Source: Actinoplanes auranticolor (lineage in GTDB: Bacteria; Actinomycetota; Actinomycetes; Mycobacteriales; Micromonosporaceae). From it: a stretch of 64,000 nucleotides of DNA. Below, one piece after another: positions 21,353 through 29,895 of the stretch. The stretch spans positions 62,001 to 126,000 of the forward strand of contig NZ_BOQL01000044.1 in assembly GCF_018332655.1 (NCBI RefSeq). The letters run 5' to 3'. Under the pieces are notes generated by a model, which made no database searches, had not been told where the DNA came from, and saw only the letters and a list, made by a program, of their open reading frames with translations. Made by a program: the position numbers and the translations under genes. How positions within the stretch are numbered: position 1 is the stretch's first letter; every line of letters starts with the position of its first letter.

Positions 21353-22272
21353 CAGGCACCTTCCAGTTGGCTGTCGGACGCGCCGCCGCCACCGAGCTTG
21401 CGCAGCAGCAGCGCCAAGCCGAGACCGAACAGCACCAAGATGACCGCGATCACGCTGGCCGGGCCCATGAGGTTGGCCATGAAGCCGGTCTTGTACATCT
21501 CGAGCGCGAGCACGTTGGTGGCGTCACCGGGCCCGCCGGCGGTGAGGACGAAGATCAGATCGAAGAACGTCAGCGATCCCACCACCATCAGCGTCGACGA
21601 GGTGATGATCGTGTACTTGAGCTGGGGCAGGGTGATGCTGAAGAACTTGCGCACCCGGCCGGCGCCGTCGATCTCGGCCGCCTCGTACATGGCGGTCGGG
21701 ATCTGCCGCACGGCGCCCTGGTAGATCAGCGAGTGGAACGGGATGAACTGCCAGGACACGACGAAGACCAGCACGCCCAGGGCGAGGTTGCCCTGACCCA
21801 GCCAGTCCTGGTTGAGCCACTCGAAGCCCAGGCCCGTGCCGAGGCCGAAGTTCGGGTTCAGCAGTGCGCTGAAGGTGATCGCGATGGCCGCCGAGCTGAG
21901 CAGCAACGGGATGAAGTACAGCACGGCGAGGAACCCGCGGTAGCGCTTGCGGGCGGCCAGGAAGACGCCGAGCAGCAAGCTCATCGGCGTCTGGAAGGCC
22001 CAGGACAGCGCCATCACGAGGAACGTCACCCAGATCGAGTGCAGCAGGCCGGGACCAGTGAGCACCGACTGCCAGTTGTCCAGGCCGGCCGGGTTGATCG
22101 CACCGATGCCGTCCCACTGGGTGAAGCTGAGGATGAGCACACCGAGCAGCGGCACCACACCGAACGCCGTGAACATCAGCAGCGCCGGCCACACCATCCA
22201 GGAGACGGACCTGCTCCGCCCGCCGGTCTTGGAGGAAGGTACCGCCACCGGGGGCGGAGCAAGAGCGGTCAT
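21352..22272 (-). CDS. bxlF: Xylobiose-type ABC importer, permease 1 (MalF-like)
   Basis: Inner-membrane permease of 306 residues with a first membrane segment at about 25-47, five further segments and the EAA loop MYEAAEIDGAGRVRKFFSIT. It overlaps the binding-protein stop by four bases (ATGA) and the next permease start by one, so all three are translationally coupled in the order binding protein, MalF-like, MalG-like. It forms the channel dimer with the downstream permease for uptake of short xylo-oligosaccharides. Substrate is inferred from the neighbouring xylanases, repressor and beta-xylosidase. Confidence 0.88.
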   Translation of the reverse strand: MTALAPPPVAVPSSKTGGRSRSVSWMVWPALLMFTAFGVVPLLGVLILSFTQWDGIGAINPAGLDNWQSVLTGPGLLHSIWVTFLVMALSWAFQTPMSLLLGVFLAARKRYRGFLAVLYFIPLLLSSAAIAITFSALLNPNFGLGTGLGFEWLNQDWLGQGNLALGVLVFVVSWQFIPFHSLIYQGAVRQIPTAMYEAAEIDGAGRVRKFFSITLPQLKYTIITSSTLMVVGSLTFFDLIFVLTAGGPGDATNVLALEMYKTGFMANLMGPASVIAVILVLFGLGLALLLRKLGGGGASDSQLEGA

Positions 22273-23603
22273 TTACCGATGACCCCGTTCATGTTGGCGA
22301 CCCACTGCGCGGGGGTGACCTGCTGCTGGAACAGCTTGGCGATGTTGTCCAGCAGTGCCTCGGCCGCGGTCGGGCTCAGCGCCTGGTCCCAGGACTGGGC
22401 GAAGACCTTGGCGTTGACCGAGGTGTCGTAGACGAACTTGAGGAACTCGGCGTCGGGGGACGCGGCCAGGGTGGCCTCCGTGCCCTTGACCACCGGCACC
22501 GAGCCGCCGTCGTTGATCCACGCCTTGGTCTCGGCCTCGTCGAGCACGCCGCTGGTGAAGTACTTCTTGGCGATGTCCTTCTGCTCGGCGGTGGCCTTGC
22601 TGGAGATCGAGAGGTACTGGCCCGGGTTGCCGACCGTGTCGCTCGGGTCGCCCTTGCCGCCCGCGAAGGTCGGGAACGGGATCCAGCCCAGGTTGCCCTT
22701 GGAGACGAAGTCGCCGCCGTCGTTCTTCATGCTGCCGTAGGTCCACGCACCGTGCAGCATCATCGCGGCCTTGCCGGTGTAGAGCAGGGCCTGGTCGGCG
22801 TTGGCGCCGGCGTCGACCGAGGAGAAGCCCTTGTTGAAGCCGTTGGCCTTCACCAGGTCCAGCAGCTTGGTCAGCATCTCCGTCACCGCCGGGTCGGACC
22901 AGGCGTCCTTCTTGCCGTCGAAGACATTCTGGAAGACCTGCGAGCCGCCGATGCGGTCGAGCATGAACTCCAGCCACATCATGTTGGTCCAGCGGGACTT
23001 GCCGGCCAGCGAGAAGGGCGCGATCTTCTTCTCGTTGAACTTCGGCACCAGGGCCATGACGTCGTCCCAGGTCTTCGGCGGCTGCACGCCGACGTCGTTG
23101 AAGACCTTCTTGTTGTAGAACAGGATGATCGGCGCGACGGTCTCGCACGGCATGGCGTAGATCTTGCCGTTGACCGTGGCCGGGCCGAACGAGGACGGGA
23201 ACAGCTTGTCCTTGATCGCGGCGTTCTGCTCGAACCAGGGGGTCAGGTCCTCGACCTGGCCGGCGTCCACGTAGCTCTTCAGGCCGCCACCGCCCCAGCC
23301 CCAGATCAGCGTGGGCGCCTGGCCGGCGCCGATGGCCGTCTTGATCTTCTGCTTGTAGGCGTCGTTCTCGAACGCGGTGAACTGGATCTGGGTGTCCGGG
23401 TTGGCCTTGTTGAACCGCTCAGCAGCAGCCTGCCGGATCCCTTCGCCGGGCTGACCGGTGAGGAACCAGTAGCTGGCCGAACCGGCCTTGGTCCCGGAGC
23501 TGGTGCCCGGTCCCGAACTGCCGCAGGCGGCCAGGGCGGCACCGGCACCGGCGGCGGCCGTCAAGCTGAGGAAAGTACGACGGGATATCGGACTGCGTTC
23601 CAC
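22269..23603 (-). CDS. bxlE: Xylobiose-type ABC importer, lipoprotein binding component
   Basis: Extracellular solute-binding lipoprotein of 444 residues (family 1). The start is a GTG at 23603, with GGAGA upstream. The N-terminus ISRRTFLSLTAAAGAGAALAAC... has a Tat-type twin arginine and a lipobox LAAC, so the mature protein is lipid-anchored. Internal stretches such as WFLTGQPGEG and APTLIWGWGGGGLKSY resemble Streptomyces BxlE, the xylobiose-binding protein. First gene of the importer unit. A BxlR-like site lies at 23686, 83 bases upstream of the start. Confidence 0.9.
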   Translation of the reverse strand: MERSPISRRTFLSLTAAAGAGAALAACGSSGPGTSSGTKAGSASYWFLTGQPGEGIRQAAAERFNKANPDTQIQFTAFENDAYKQKIKTAIGAGQAPTLIWGWGGGGLKSYVDAGQVEDLTPWFEQNAAIKDKLFPSSFGPATVNGKIYAMPCETVAPIILFYNKKVFNDVGVQPPKTWDDVMALVPKFNEKKIAPFSLAGKSRWTNMMWLEFMLDRIGGSQVFQNVFDGKKDAWSDPAVTEMLTKLLDLVKANGFNKGFSSVDAGANADQALLYTGKAAMMLHGAWTYGSMKNDGGDFVSKGNLGWIPFPTFAGGKGDPSDTVGNPGQYLSISSKATAEQKDIAKKYFTSGVLDEAETKAWINDGGSVPVVKGTEATLAASPDAEFLKFVYDTSVNAKVFAQSWDQALSPTAAEALLDNIAKLFQQQVTPAQWVANMNGVIGK

Positions 23604-23685
23604 GCTGGTCTCCGTACTCGTGAGCCGCAGGCTCGCGGCGGGGTCGAACTTCTGATGGAAAGGTCACCGATCCCGGCTCCAGGTT

Positions 23686-23698
23686 CTGGAACTTTCGA
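23686..23698. promoter_or_regulatory. BxlR-like operator before bxlE
   Basis: CTGGAACTTTCGA matches CCGAAACTTTCGG at ten of thirteen positions and lies 83 bases upstream of the binding-protein start, the right place to control the importer unit. Confidence 0.55.
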
Positions 23699-23873
23699 TC
23701 GACAACCGCAAGTTACCGAGAGATTTCGTTAACGTAGGATTTCATGATTGGCGTGTCAAGGCCCTTGAAAGACTCGTGCTTAAGGCGCGAGAGTGGACCC
23801 ACTGCAGCGCTGTCAGGCGCGATCTGCCCCCGTCAAAGGTCACGGTAAGGTCGCGGCAAGGTCTCGTCGACAG

Positions 23874-23888
23874 TCCGAAAGTTTCGGA
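23874..23888. promoter_or_regulatory. BxlR-like operator before the GH3 gene
   Basis: TCCGAAAGTTTCGGA is a perfect 15-nt palindrome 37 bases upstream of the beta-xylosidase GTG start. It is the strongest copy of the element also seen at 18031. Confidence 0.8.
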
Positions 23889-23925
23889 GCCTCTGCACCC
23901 CGTCCGGCTCGTAAGGAGAACCATC

Positions 23926-26319
23926 GTGACGACACCTGACTGGCACGACCCGACCCGCAGCGTGGCTGAGCGGGTCAGTTCGCTGCTGGCCGAGATGACC
24001 CTGGAGGAGAAGGTCGCGCAACTGGGCAGCCGGTGGGTCAGCAACGACATGGAGCACGAGGAGCCGGACAACGACCCCGATACCACCCATAACGTCGCGC
24101 CCATGCAGGACGTCTTCGCCGCGTCCGGCACCGTGTCGCTGCAGGAGGCCAGCAAGCACGGCCTCGGCCACCTGACCCGCGTCTACGGCGGTATCCCGCT
24201 GACGGTGACCGAGGGCGCCGCCGAGGTGGTCCGTCAACAGCGTATCGTGCTCGAGGGCAACCGCCTGGGCATCCCCGCGATCGTGCACGAGGAATGCCTG
24301 ACCGGCTTCACCACCTACGGCGCGACGGTCTACCCCGCCGCGATCGCCTGGGGCGCGACCTTCGACCCGGACCTGGTGGAGCGGATGGCCGCGGCGATCG
24401 GCCGGGACATGGCCGCCGTCGGCGTGCACCAGGGACTGTCCCCCGTGCTCGACGTCGTCCGCGACTACCGCTGGGGGCGCGTCGAGGAGACCATGGGCGA
24501 GGACCCGTACCTGGTCTCGATGCTCGGCGCCGGATATGTCCGCGGGCTGCAGAGCGCCGGGATCATCGCCACCCTCAAGCACTTCGCCGGCTACTCGGCC
24601 GCCCGCGCCGCGCGCAACCACGGGCCGGTGCCGATGGGCCGGCGCGAGCTGATGGACGTGATCCTGCCCAGCTTCGAGACCGCGATCCGGGTGGGCCGGG
24701 CCGGCTCGGTGATGAACTCGTACTGCGACCTGGACGGCGTACCGGCGGCCGCGGACTCCTGGCTGCTCACCGACCTGCTGCGGGACCAGTGGGGCTTCAC
24801 CGGCACGGTGGTGTCCGACTACTGGGCCGTACCCTTCCTCGCCACCATGCACAAGGTCGCCGCGGACACCGGCGACGCCGGCGCGCAGGCCATCGCCGCG
24901 GGCATCGACGTCGAACTGCCCGACACCCTCGGCTTCGGCGCCGGCCTGGTCGAGCGGGTCCGCAACGGCGAGGTGCCCGAGGAACTGGTGGACCGGGCCG
25001 CCCGGCGCCTGCTGACCCACAAGGTCGAGCTCGGTCTGCTCGACCCGGACTGGACGCCCGAGGGCTCGGTGGCCCGGGCGGCCGGCACCGACCTGGACTC
25101 GGCGGAGAACCGCGCCCTGGCCCGCGAGCTGGCCGAGCGCTCGATCGTGCTGCTGGACGCGGGCACCGCCCTGCCGCTGCTGGACGGCAGCCGCCCGGCC
25201 CCGGACCGGATCGCCGTGATCGGTCCCTGCGCCGACGACCCGCGCACGTTCATGGGCTGCTACGCGTTCCCCAACCACGTGCTCCCCCGCCACCCCGACC
25301 TGGGCCTGGGCATCGACGTCCCGTCGGTGGTGGACGCGCTGCGCGCCGAACTGCCCGGCACCGAGATCGTCCACGAGCGCGGCAGCGAGGTCCAGGGCAC
25401 GGACCGTTCCGGCTTCGCCGCCGCCGTCGCCGCGGCCCGCGACTCGGACCTGTGCGTGGCCGTCGTCGGCGACCTGGCCGGCCTGTTCGGCCACGGCTCG
25501 TCGGGCGAGGGCTGCGACGCCGAGGACCTGAGCCTGCCGGGCGTGCAGGCGGACCTGCTGGCCGAGCTGCTGGAGACCGGTACGCCGGTGGTCGTGGTCG
25601 TGGTCTCGGGACGCCCGTACGCGCTGGGTGGCGTGCACGGTCGCGCGGCCGGGCTGGTGCAGGCGTTCATGCCCGGCCAGGAGGGCGGCGGGGCGATCGC
25701 CGGGATCCTCAGTGGCCGGTTGCAGCCCGGCGGCAAGCTGCCGGTGCAGATCCCGCGGCTCCCGGGCAGCCAGCCCAGCACCTACCTGCAGCCGCCGCTG
25801 GGCGCGGAGGTGACCAACATCAGCAACCTCGACCCGACGCCGCTGTTCCCGTTCGGCTACGGCTCGTCCTACACCACCTTCGAGCTGGACGACCTGCAGA
25901 TCAGCGCAGCCGAGGTGCCGACCGACGGCGAGTTCACCGTGACGGTCCGGGTCTGCAACACCGGCGAGCGCACCGGCGAGGAGGTCGTGCAGCTCTACCT
26001 GCACGACACGGTGGCCCAGGTGACCCGGCCGGTCAAGCAGCTCACCGGCTTCGCCCGGGTGTCGCTGGAACCGCACACCGACGCCCTGGTCCGCTTCCAG
26101 GTGCACGCCGACCGGACCGCGTTCACGGGCCGCGACCTGCGGCGCATCGTGGAGCCGGGCGACATCGAGGTCATGGTCGGCACGTCCGCGAACGACCTGC
26201 CGTGCCGCGGCACCGTCCGGCTGACCGGCCCGCTGCGCGTGGTCGGCGCCGACCGTGAGCTGGTCACCCCGGTGGACGTGATGCCGACCAAGGACGCCGA
26301 CCTGGCGGTCGCGGGCTGA
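23926..26319 (+). CDS. bxlA: GH3 beta-xylosidase (BxlA-like), cytoplasmic
   Basis: Hydrolyses imported xylobiose and xylo-oligosaccharides to xylose. The 797-residue protein has no signal peptide, consistent with action after uptake. It has a GH3 N-terminal barrel (about 15-300) with [15 protein letters not shown] and the nucleophile Asp in VVSDYWAV, a GH3 C-terminal alpha/beta sandwich and a fibronectin III-like domain at the end (VCNTGERTGEEVVQLYLHD). The GTG at 23926 has AAGGAG seven bases before it. It is transcribed divergently from the importer genes under a strong palindrome. A beta-glucosidase activity cannot be excluded from sequence alone. Confidence 0.9.
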   Translation: MTTPDWHDPTRSVAERVSSLLAEMTLEEKVAQLGSRWVSNDMEHEEPDNDPDTTHNVAPMQDVFAASGTVSLQEASKHGLGHLTRVYGGIPLTVTEGAAEVVRQQRIVLEGNRLGIPAIVHEECLTGFTTYGATVYPAAIAWGATFDPDLVERMAAAIGRDMAAVGVHQGLSPVLDVVRDYRWGRVEETMGEDPYLVSMLGAGYVRGLQSAGIIATLKHFAGYSAARAARNHGPVPMGRRELMDVILPSFETAIRVGRAGSVMNSYCDLDGVPAAADSWLLTDLLRDQWGFTGTVVSDYWAVPFLATMHKVAADTGDAGAQAIAAGIDVELPDTLGFGAGLVERVRNGEVPEELVDRAARRLLTHKVELGLLDPDWTPEGSVARAAGTDLDSAENRALARELAERSIVLLDAGTALPLLDGSRPAPDRIAVIGPCADDPRTFMGCYAFPNHVLPRHPDLGLGIDVPSVVDALRAELPGTEIVHERGSEVQGTDRSGFAAAVAAARDSDLCVAVVGDLAGLFGHGSSGEGCDAEDLSLPGVQADLLAELLETGTPVVVVVVSGRPYALGGVHGRAAGLVQAFMPGQEGGGAIAGILSGRLQPGGKLPVQIPRLPGSQPSTYLQPPLGAEVTNISNLDPTPLFPFGYGSSYTTFELDDLQISAAEVPTDGEFTVTVRVCNTGERTGEEVVQLYLHDTVAQVTRPVKQLTGFARVSLEPHTDALVRFQVHADRTAFTGRDLRRIVEPGDIEVMVGTSANDLPCRGTVRLTGPLRVVGADRELVTPVDVMPTKDADLAVAG

Positions 26320-26331
26320 CCGGTCCGTGGT

Positions 26332-26362
26332 GCCCGCCGCTCCCCCGCCGGGGACGGCGGGC
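26332..26362 (+). terminator. Terminator after the GH3 gene
   Basis: GCCCGCCG (26332-26339) pairs with 26355-26362 and an inner TCCCC/GGGGA stem extends it to 13 bp with one bulged base and a 4-nt loop. It lies between the convergent GH3 and acetyltransferase genes. Confidence 0.7.
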
Positions 26363-26381
26363 CCGGACGTGCGCCCCGGGG

Positions 26382-26888
26382 TCAGAACGCCGTGGCGTAG
26401 ACGCGGACCGGGTCGCCGTCGCGGGACAGTGTGTCCCGCTCGAAGGCGAGGCCGATCTTCTCGGCGACGCGCTGCGACGGCACGTTGTCGGGGTGGATGA
26501 TCGCGATCAGCCGCTCGACGCCGAGCACGTCGCGGGCGTACGCGTGGCAGGCGGCCGCCGCCTCGGTCGCGTACCCGTGCCCCTGCAGCTCCGCCCGCAC
26601 GTGGTAGCCGACCTCGACGTCCGTCACCCCGTCGATCTCCTGCGGGGTCAGGCCGCAGTCGCCGACGAACTCGCCCGTGGCGCGCAGCCGGACCACCCAC
26701 ATGCCGAAGCCCCCGGACTCGTAGAGACCGTGGGTCCAGGTGATCCAGTCCCGGGCGCCGTCGCGGTCGCGGGTCCGTGGGTAGTACTGCATGACGACCG
26801 GGTCGCCGAGCAGAGCGGCCATGTCATCGAGGTCGTCGAGCGTCATCGGGTGGAACTCGAGGCGGTCGGTGGCTTCCGGTGGCTTCAT
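26382..26888 (-). CDS. GNAT-family N-acetyltransferase (RimJ/RimL-like)
   Basis: Cytoplasmic acetyl-CoA-dependent acetyltransferase of 168 residues. The acetyl-CoA loop reads ELQGHGYATEA (Q-x2-G-x-G/A) within the GNAT fold, and the C-terminal segment NVPSQRVAEKIGLAFERD is typical of the RimJ/RimL group. Its ATG overlaps the stop of the sigma-factor gene by four bases, so the two are co-translated. The acceptor substrate is unknown. Confidence 0.85.
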   Translation of the reverse strand: MKPPEATDRLEFHPMTLDDLDDMAALLGDPVVMQYYPRTRDRDGARDWITWTHGLYESGGFGMWVVRLRATGEFVGDCGLTPQEIDGVTDVEVGYHVRAELQGHGYATEAAAACHAYARDVLGVERLIAIIHPDNVPSQRVAEKIGLAFERDTLSRDGDPVRVYATAF

Positions 26889-27784
26889 GACGGCTCCGGT
26901 GGCAGGTCGAGGGCGGTCAGATCGAGCTTAGCCAGGCGGTCGGCGTCGGCCAGGACGTCGATGGCCACCACCCGGCCGGCCACGACCGTGAAGGCCATGA
27001 CGGAGAACAGCCGGCCGTTCACCACGACCACCACGCCGGCGGCCCCGTTGACCAGGGCCGGGTGCACGAACGGCGAGAGGCGGCGGGCGGTGAACGCCTG
27101 ACCGGCCACCGTGGACGCGCCCCGCAGCACCACGTTGAGCCGGGGCCGGCCGGGACCGGCGTCGGAGCGCAGGATGACGTCCGGATCGAGCACCGCCACC
27201 AGCGCCTCGAAGTCGCCGGCCCGCGACGCGGCGAAGAACGCGTCCACCACCTGTCGCTGCCGGGCCAGGTCCGGATCCGGGGCCGGGGCCTCGCTGCGCA
27301 GCCGGCGCCGGGCGCGGCTGGCGAGCTGCCGGGCGGCCGCCGGCGACCGGTCGATGACGGTGGCGACGTCCTCGAACGGCACGGCGAACATGTCGTGCAG
27401 GACGTACGCGAGCCGCTCGGCCGGGGTGAGCGTCTCCAGCACCACCAGCAGCGCCAGCCCGACCGCGTCGGCCAGTAACGCCTGCTGCTCGGGGTCGGTC
27501 CCGTCGGCGCGGCTGAGGATCGGGTCGCTCACGTGCACGTCGAGGGCTTCCTCCCGCCGATGTGCCCGCTCGCGCAGCTTGTTCAGGCAGATGCGGGCAA
27601 CCACCGTGGTCAGCCAGGCGCCGGGGTTCTCCACCCCCTGCGTCCCGGCCCGGTCCAGGCGCAGCCACGCGTCCTGCACCGCGTCGTCGGCCTCGGCGAG
27701 GGAGCCGAGCATCCGGTACGCCACCGCGCGCAGCCGGCCCCGATGGGTCTCGAAGAGCTCCGCCGCCGCTGCGTTCTCCGCCAC
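26885..27784 (-). CDS. ECF41-type sigma factor with C-terminal SnoaL-like domain
   Basis: RNA polymerase sigma factor of the SigJ/ECF41 type, 299 residues. Region 2 ([32 protein letters not shown]) and region 4 ([24 protein letters not shown]) are followed by a C-terminal domain of the NTF2/SnoaL fold (about 185-290). In ECF41 proteins that domain regulates activity in place of an anti-sigma factor. The start is GTG at 27784 with GGAAGGA nine bases before it. The divergent gene encodes an NmrA-like oxidoreductase, matching the habit of ECF41 sigmas of adjoining oxidoreductase, epimerase or carboxymuconolactone-decarboxylase genes. Confidence 0.88.
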   Translation of the reverse strand: MAENAAAAELFETHRGRLRAVAYRMLGSLAEADDAVQDAWLRLDRAGTQGVENPGAWLTTVVARICLNKLRERAHRREEALDVHVSDPILSRADGTDPEQQALLADAVGLALLVVLETLTPAERLAYVLHDMFAVPFEDVATVIDRSPAAARQLASRARRRLRSEAPAPDPDLARQRQVVDAFFAASRAGDFEALVAVLDPDVILRSDAGPGRPRLNVVLRGASTVAGQAFTARRLSPFVHPALVNGAAGVVVVVNGRLFSVMAFTVVAGRVVAIDVLADADRLAKLDLTALDLPPEPS

Positions 27785-27785
27785 G

Positions 27786-27812
27786 TGTCACATTCCTTCC
27801 GCGCCGGGTGTC
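27786..27812 (+). promoter_or_regulatory. Candidate ECF41 promoter for the NmrA-like gene
   Basis: TGTCACA at 27786-27792, a 16-base spacer and TGTC at 27809-27812. The known ECF41 consensus is TGTCACA in the -35 and CGTC in the -10 element. It points towards the oxidoreductase gene and begins two bases from the sigma-factor start. Confidence 0.6.
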
Positions 27813-27868
27813 ATCCCATCAGACCCGCCAGGGCCGACAGATGTGACCGACGATCTCGGGGAGAAACC

Positions 27869-28651
27869 ATGTCCGCACCCATCCTGCTCACCGGCGGCAC
27901 CGGCACGCTCGGCCGCCTGGTCGTTCCGCTGCTGCACGCCGAGCACACCGTGCGGGTGCTGAGCCGCCACCAACGGGAAGCCGCCGAAGGCACCGAGTAC
28001 CTCGTCGGCGACCTGGACACCGGCGCGGGCGTCGACGCCGCCGTGGAAGGCGTCTCCACGATCGTGCACTGCGCGGGCAGCGCCAAGGGCGACGAGGAGA
28101 AGACCCGCACCCTGGTACGGGCGGCCCGCCGCACCGGCCGGCCGCACCTGGTCTTCATCTCCGTGGTCGGCGCCGAGCGCGTGCCGGTGGTCAGCGCGGC
28201 CGACCGGGCGATGTTCGGCTACTTCGCGGCCAAGCGGGCCGCCGAGGAGGTGGTGGCCGGTTCCGGACTGCCGTGGACCACACTGCGGGCGACGCAGTTC
28301 CACGACCTGACGCTGCTGGCGGCCCGGCAACTGGCCCGGCTCCCGCTGGTCCCGGTGCCGGCCGGGGTCCGCTTCCAGCCGGTGGACGCCGGCGAGGTGG
28401 CGGCCCGGCTGGTCGAACTGGCTCTGGGCGAGCCGGCCGGGCTGGTGCCGGACCTGGCCGGGCCACGGATCCACCCGATGGCCGAGCTCGTCCGCGGCTA
28501 CCTGCGGGCGACCGGCCGGCGGCGGCCGATCGTGGCGGTGCCGGCCGTGGGCCGGGCGTACCGGGCGATCCGGGCCGGAGCCAATCTGGCACCGGACCGG
28601 GCGGTCGGCCTGCGGACGTGGGAGCAGTTCCTGGCCGACACCGTACGGTGA
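27869..28651 (+). CDS. NmrA/SDR-type NAD(P)-binding oxidoreductase
   Basis: Atypical short-chain dehydrogenase of 260 residues. The N-terminal Rossmann motif is LLTGGTGTLGR and the protein has the NmrA-like pattern VDAAVEGVSTIVHCAG and HLVFISVVGAE; the usual YxxxK is only partly preserved (YFAAKRAAEE). GGGGAG precedes the ATG at 27869. It is divergent from an ECF41 sigma gene and carries a matching promoter, so it is the probable target gene. Substrate unknown. Confidence 0.85.
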   Translation: MSAPILLTGGTGTLGRLVVPLLHAEHTVRVLSRHQREAAEGTEYLVGDLDTGAGVDAAVEGVSTIVHCAGSAKGDEEKTRTLVRAARRTGRPHLVFISVVGAERVPVVSAADRAMFGYFAAKRAAEEVVAGSGLPWTTLRATQFHDLTLLAARQLARLPLVPVPAGVRFQPVDAGEVAARLVELALGEPAGLVPDLAGPRIHPMAELVRGYLRATGRRRPIVAVPAVGRAYRAIRAGANLAPDRAVGLRTWEQFLADTVR

Positions 28652-28663
28652 CCGGCCGCACCC

Positions 28664-28933
28664 TCAGCCGGGCACGACGTTGCCCTGCTCGTCGACCACG
28701 ACCCCGCTCCAGTACTCGTCCCACTTGTCGCCGACGTGCTCGGGCACCTTGCCTTCCGGGTAGCGCACGTAGCCCGCCGGCGGCTCCTGGCCCTCGGGGA
28801 CGCAGTCCTGGCCGGTGGTCGTGCCCACGGCCTTGACGGGATAGTCGCCGGAGCCGCAGATCGCGTCCGCGAACGTGCAGCCCCCGGCCGACAGGGTGGT
28901 GGCGAGCAGCACGACGGTCAGTGTCTTTCGCAT
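28664..28933 (-). CDS. Small lipoprotein (resembles SCO0607 family)
   Basis: An 89-residue precursor with signal MRKTLTVVLLATTLSAGGC and a lipobox SAGGC, so the mature part is lipid-anchored. The mature sequence contains ADAICGSGDYPVKAVG and GYVRYPEGKVPEHVGDKWDEYW, a pattern I associate with a small actinomycete lipoprotein family of unknown function. The ATG at 28933 was chosen to place the signal peptide at the start. It is convergent with the NmrA-like gene. Confidence 0.75.
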   Translation of the reverse strand: MRKTLTVVLLATTLSAGGCTFADAICGSGDYPVKAVGTTTGQDCVPEGQEPPAGYVRYPEGKVPEHVGDKWDEYWSGVVVDEQGNVVPG

Positions 28934-28982
28934 GCCCCTCACTCTTTCCGGATGCGGCCGCCCGGGAGATCCGTACGCGTAC

Positions 28983-29864
28983 TCAGCTGAACTGCGGAAC
29001 GACCTCACTGGCGAACCGCAGCATCGGCTCGTGGTCGTACGCCACCCGGGGCACGTAGACGATCACGTAGTCGGCGCCGGCCTCGGCCATCCGCTCGACC
29101 CGGCCGATCGTCTCGGCCATCGACTCGGTCAGGTCGAGCTCCAGGCTCGTGGACTTGATGATCCGGTCGTAGTCGCGGCCCAGGTTGTCGCAGTGCCGGC
29201 GCAGCACCCCGAGCTTGTGGCGGATGAGCTCGGGGTCACCGCCGCCCACGTTGCAGGCGTCGGCGTACTGGGCGACCAGCTTGAGGGTGACCTTCTCGCC
29301 ACCGCCGCCGAGCCAGAACGACGGGTGCGGCTTGCGGACCCCCTTCGGCTCGTTGATCGGCTGGTCGATCGAGTAGTGCCGGCCGGTGAAGACGGGCCGC
29401 TCCTCGGTCCACATCTTGTGCACGATCTCGACGGCCTCGCGGAACTCACCCATCCGCTGCGGCACCTCGCGCCACTCGTAGCCGTACGCCTTCCACTCGT
29501 GCTCGTACCAGCCCGCGCCGAGGCCGGCGTAGAGGCGGCCGTGGCTGGCCACGTCCACGGTGGAGGCGATCTTGGCGTACAGGGAGGGCTGGCGGTAGCC
29601 GTTGCAGCCGACCATCTGGCCGATGTTGACCCGGCTGGTGTCGCGGGCCAGCGTCGAGGTGACGGTCCAGCACTCGAAGGTGGTGTTGATCGTCGGCTCG
29701 GGGGTGGTGTGGAAGTGGTCGTAGACCCAGACCGAGTCCCACGGGCCGGCGTCCGCGGCCTTGGCCACCGCGGTCATCGCCTCGTACTGCTCGACCGGGT
29801 CGGCGATCTCGACCAGATCCATCTTCCAGCCCTGCGGGACGAACACTCCGAAACGCACGCTCAT
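28983..29864 (-). CDS. LLM-class F420-dependent oxidoreductase
   Basis: Luciferase-like flavin/F420 oxidoreductase of 293 residues with a TIM-barrel fold. Features include an early beta strand FGVFVPQG, WDSVWVYDHF, the segment GRLYAGLGAGWYEHEW typical of the actinobacterial F420 group, and RKPHPSFWLGGGGEKVTLKL. The ATG at 29864 is the only good start. Cofactor F420 is likely for this subgroup but is not proved by the sequence; the substrate is unknown. Confidence 0.87.
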   Translation of the reverse strand: MSVRFGVFVPQGWKMDLVEIADPVEQYEAMTAVAKAADAGPWDSVWVYDHFHTTPEPTINTTFECWTVTSTLARDTSRVNIGQMVGCNGYRQPSLYAKIASTVDVASHGRLYAGLGAGWYEHEWKAYGYEWREVPQRMGEFREAVEIVHKMWTEERPVFTGRHYSIDQPINEPKGVRKPHPSFWLGGGGEKVTLKLVAQYADACNVGGGDPELIRHKLGVLRRHCDNLGRDYDRIIKSTSLELDLTESMAETIGRVERMAEAGADYVIVYVPRVAYDHEPMLRFASEVVPQFS

Positions 29865-29895
29865 ACCGGCAACGTACCGGATCTTGAGCGGCGGC

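Larger units (their letters stand above)
23604..23925. other. Divergent control region between bxlE and the GH3 gene
   Basis: This 322-base gap contains no gene. It holds the two BxlR-like palindromes listed separately and an AT-richer stretch near 23705-23750 (GAGATTTCGTTAACG and flanks) that could contain the promoters. AAGGAG at 23913-23918 is the ribosome site for the GH3 gene. Confidence 0.7.

Noticed and set aside
20450-23603. Missing ATPase as a sign of a broken importer
   Set aside because: Actinomycete sugar importers of this type commonly share one MsiK-type ATPase encoded elsewhere.
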